NCBI GenBank assembly: GCA_007131625.1
Contig: SLQC01000237.1
Location: forward strand, 1-38,415
Reading direction: 5' to 3'
DNA length: 38,415 bases
Source: Balneolales bacterium
Lineage (GTDB): Bacteria > Bacteroidota > Rhodothermia > Balneolales > Natronogracilivirgulaceae
Shown here piece after piece: positions 36,524 through 38,415 of this stretch (the stretch's first letter is position 1; every line of letters starts with the position of its first letter). Below the pieces are notes generated by a model. It searched no databases, was not told where the DNA came from, and saw only the letters and a list, made by a program, of their open reading frames with translations. Both the position numbers and the translations under genes were made by a program.

Positions 36524-38415
36524 TCACTGCAGTGCAAACCTATGCAGCAGTGTCGGCACCAGCGATCGCTGTTCTTCGTTCATGGACAACCCGGCGGCCG
36601 ACAACCGGGATACTACGTATTCCAGAGCGGCTTTGTGCTCGTCAATATCCCGGATTCGCTGAATAGTCTGGAGTGCATCGAAGGCAGCTTTCTCCGCTTC
36701 TTCGAACCGTCCTTCATTGTTAAGGGCATCGACCAGATCAGCCAGTGCGTGGGCCCTCCAATAATAGTTTCGAATATCGTAGGAGAGGGAAGTAGCACGG
36801 TTAATATCCCGCTGCTCCAGGTAGATGGAATTAAGTTGGGTCAGATAATAGTGGTGGCGGTTAGTCATACCTGCCAGAGAACGGGCCAGGTCGTGATAAC
36901 CGTTGTCAATTGAATGGGCTAGAAGGGTTTGGGCCGTATTCTCAAAGGAGTCATGGCCCATTTGGAAATACGCGACCAAATCAAGTGCACGATCAGGCCG
37001 GCCAATGTATGACCACCGGGTGAAAATATCGGTCATTGTCTGATTCATGTTTCCTCCGTCGGAAATTTGACGAGCATGACTTTCCGCTTCATCGAGGGCT
37101 TCAGCAGCCTTAGACCGTTCGTTCCGAAGTATGTATATGTCGGCTAATCGGACGCATGTCTGAGACCGGAGCAAAGCTGATTCCATAGCATCAATTCGGG
37201 GTCGGCTTTGTTCGAGTAAAGAGTCCGCCCGGTCAAAATCATCATACTCGGATAATATAAAGGCTATTTCAATGTGCGCCTTAACTTTATCGGAGACACC
37301 GACGGGTATTTCGTCCAGCAAAGCCAATGCTCCCGATACCATGCCGTTTCGAGCCAGTTGAACTGAAACGGTTGCTTGGGTCGCATGCCGGAAATACTCG
37401 TGGTCAAAGGAATGGATGATTTCGAGGGCTTCATCAGTATTACGCCTTCGGGCCAATTCGGTAGCCAGATCGCGTAAGGCGAAATCGGCATACCCATCGT
37501 CCAGTTCACTTATCAGTTTTATGAGCTCCCGGCTGGTATCAAACGCTCCGTTTAATGAATAAACGTATGCCAGGCCTATCAAAGCTTCGATATGATCCAG
37601 TTTGTTCTGCTCGCCGGGAGGAGAGATCCTGATCTCTGCCAAAGCGAGAGCCTGCTCATGCTGATCTGTGTCAAAAAGTTCCCGGGTAGTCAGACGGAGC
37701 AGTTCAATGTATTGGGCTGAACGGATGTATTCGGCATTACTGGTGATGTAGGCGACAACATCTTTATCCATGTGCCTCACTAACCCACCGGAAATCATTT
37801 TAGCCAGCGCCTGGTACAAAAGTGTCCTGCCCTGAATAAGAGCAGTTGTTTCCATTGCCTTTTCCCACTCTCTCGCTTCGGTGAATCCTACCACCAATCG
37901 ATAATAGACAGGATCGGATATTTCGATACTCCAGTGACGGTCAGCCTGTTCCCTGACATCCTGCATGATTATCTGAAAAAGTTCGCCGTTTTCGTTCTGA
38001 AGTGCCCATCGCGCAAGACGGATCAACTTTTTCGCCCGGACGACATCGTCGTCTTCCCGGGATGTGAGATAGCGAGCCAGTTTGTCAAAATCTTCCAGTG
38101 CCAATGCCCTTTCCTCAAAACGGGGTACCCGGGCACGCAATTCACTGATCGTCAATTCGCCAATCCGGGTCTGCTGCTGTGTCACGTTTACAGCAACCTG
38201 CGTATCAGCATAGTCCTGTATGATTTTTTCAATATTGTCGAGTGCTTTGCGATATTTCCGGGAAGCGGCAACCAGATTCTCATCCTCCAGTTCGATAGCC
38301 TGTTCAATGAGCTGATATGCCTCGACAAACAGTCGGTTCGCATCACGATCGGGATCGCCCCGACCGCATTGCTGCAATAGTACCGATAAAACAACAATAA
38401 ACAGCAGAGTGCGCA
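36524..38415 (-). CDS. TPR/helical-repeat putative lipoprotein, 5' end at window edge
   Basis: ORF remains open upstream of the listed TTG start: hand translation gives [?TG]-RTLLFIVVLSVLLQQCGRGDPDRDANRLF..., a signal-peptide-like hydrophobic stretch then Cys; the probable start codon's first base is at 38416. Helical repeats of about 34-36 aa. Confidence 0.75.
   Translation of the reverse strand, partial: RTLLFIVVLSVLLQQCGRGDPDRDANRLFVEAYQLIEQAIELEDENLVAASRKYRKALDNIEKIIQDYADTQVAVNVTQQQTRIGELTISELRARVPRFEERALALEDFDKLARYLTSREDDDVVRAKKLIRLARWALQNENGELFQIIMQDVREQADRHWSIEISDPVYYRLVVGFTEAREWEKAMETTALIQGRTLLYQALAKMISGGLVRHMDKDVVAYITSNAEYIRSAQYIELLRLTTRELFDTDQHEQALALAEIRISPPGEQNKLDHIEALIGLAYVYSLNGAFDTSRELIKLISELDDGYADFALRDLATELARRRNTDEALEIIHSFDHEYFRHATQATVSVQLARNGMVSGALALLDEIPVGVSDKVKAHIEIAFILSEYDDFDRADSLLEQSRPRIDAMESALLRSQTCVRLADIYILRNERSKAAEALDEAESHARQISDGGNMNQTMTDIFTRWSYIGRPDRALDLVAYFQMGHDSFENTAQTLLAHSIDNGYHDLARSLAGMTNRHHYYLTQLNSIYLEQRDINRATSLSYDIRNYYWRAHALADLVDALNNEGRFEEAEKAAFDALQTIQRIRDIDEHKAALEYVVSRLSAAGLSMNEEQRSLVPTLLHRFALQ

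Overview
This window is gene-dense, with a Bacteroidota/Rhodothermota/Balneolota-like organisation. That placement is an inference from gene content, TAnnTTTG-like -7 boxes and a split atp operon. From left to right it contains: a truncated cation:proton antiporter (minus, running off the left edge); a surface-polysaccharide cluster (FemAB-like, three glycosyltransferases, flippase, WecE/RffA-like aminotransferase); guaB; an M23 peptidase plus bactofilin pair; an atp operon (Z-I-B-E-F-H-A-G, no beta/epsilon genes); tRNA-Ser(TGA) with a good terminator; a TolC-like/MlaC-like pair; an accessory stretch (GT2-like, MetallophosN/C-type phosphoesterase, GntP permease, ParB-fold-like orphan, CrtC/Svf1-like lipocalin); an MMPL/RND transporter; recO; HtrA/Deg protease; icd; a small membrane protein; mutL; an orphan CheY-like receiver; and a TPR-like putative lipoprotein running off the right edge. 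I did not find a clear-cut new defence or mobile system. The observations most worth a second look are: (1) MutL appears to have lost all the metal-binding endonuclease motifs; (2) a roughly 500-nt intergenic region rich in inverted repeats precedes the orphan receiver gene and includes a Shine-Dalgarno-in-a-loop mini-ORF; (3) degenerate 18-21-bp tandem repeats sit at or just after stop codons at three loci; (4) several orphan proteins.
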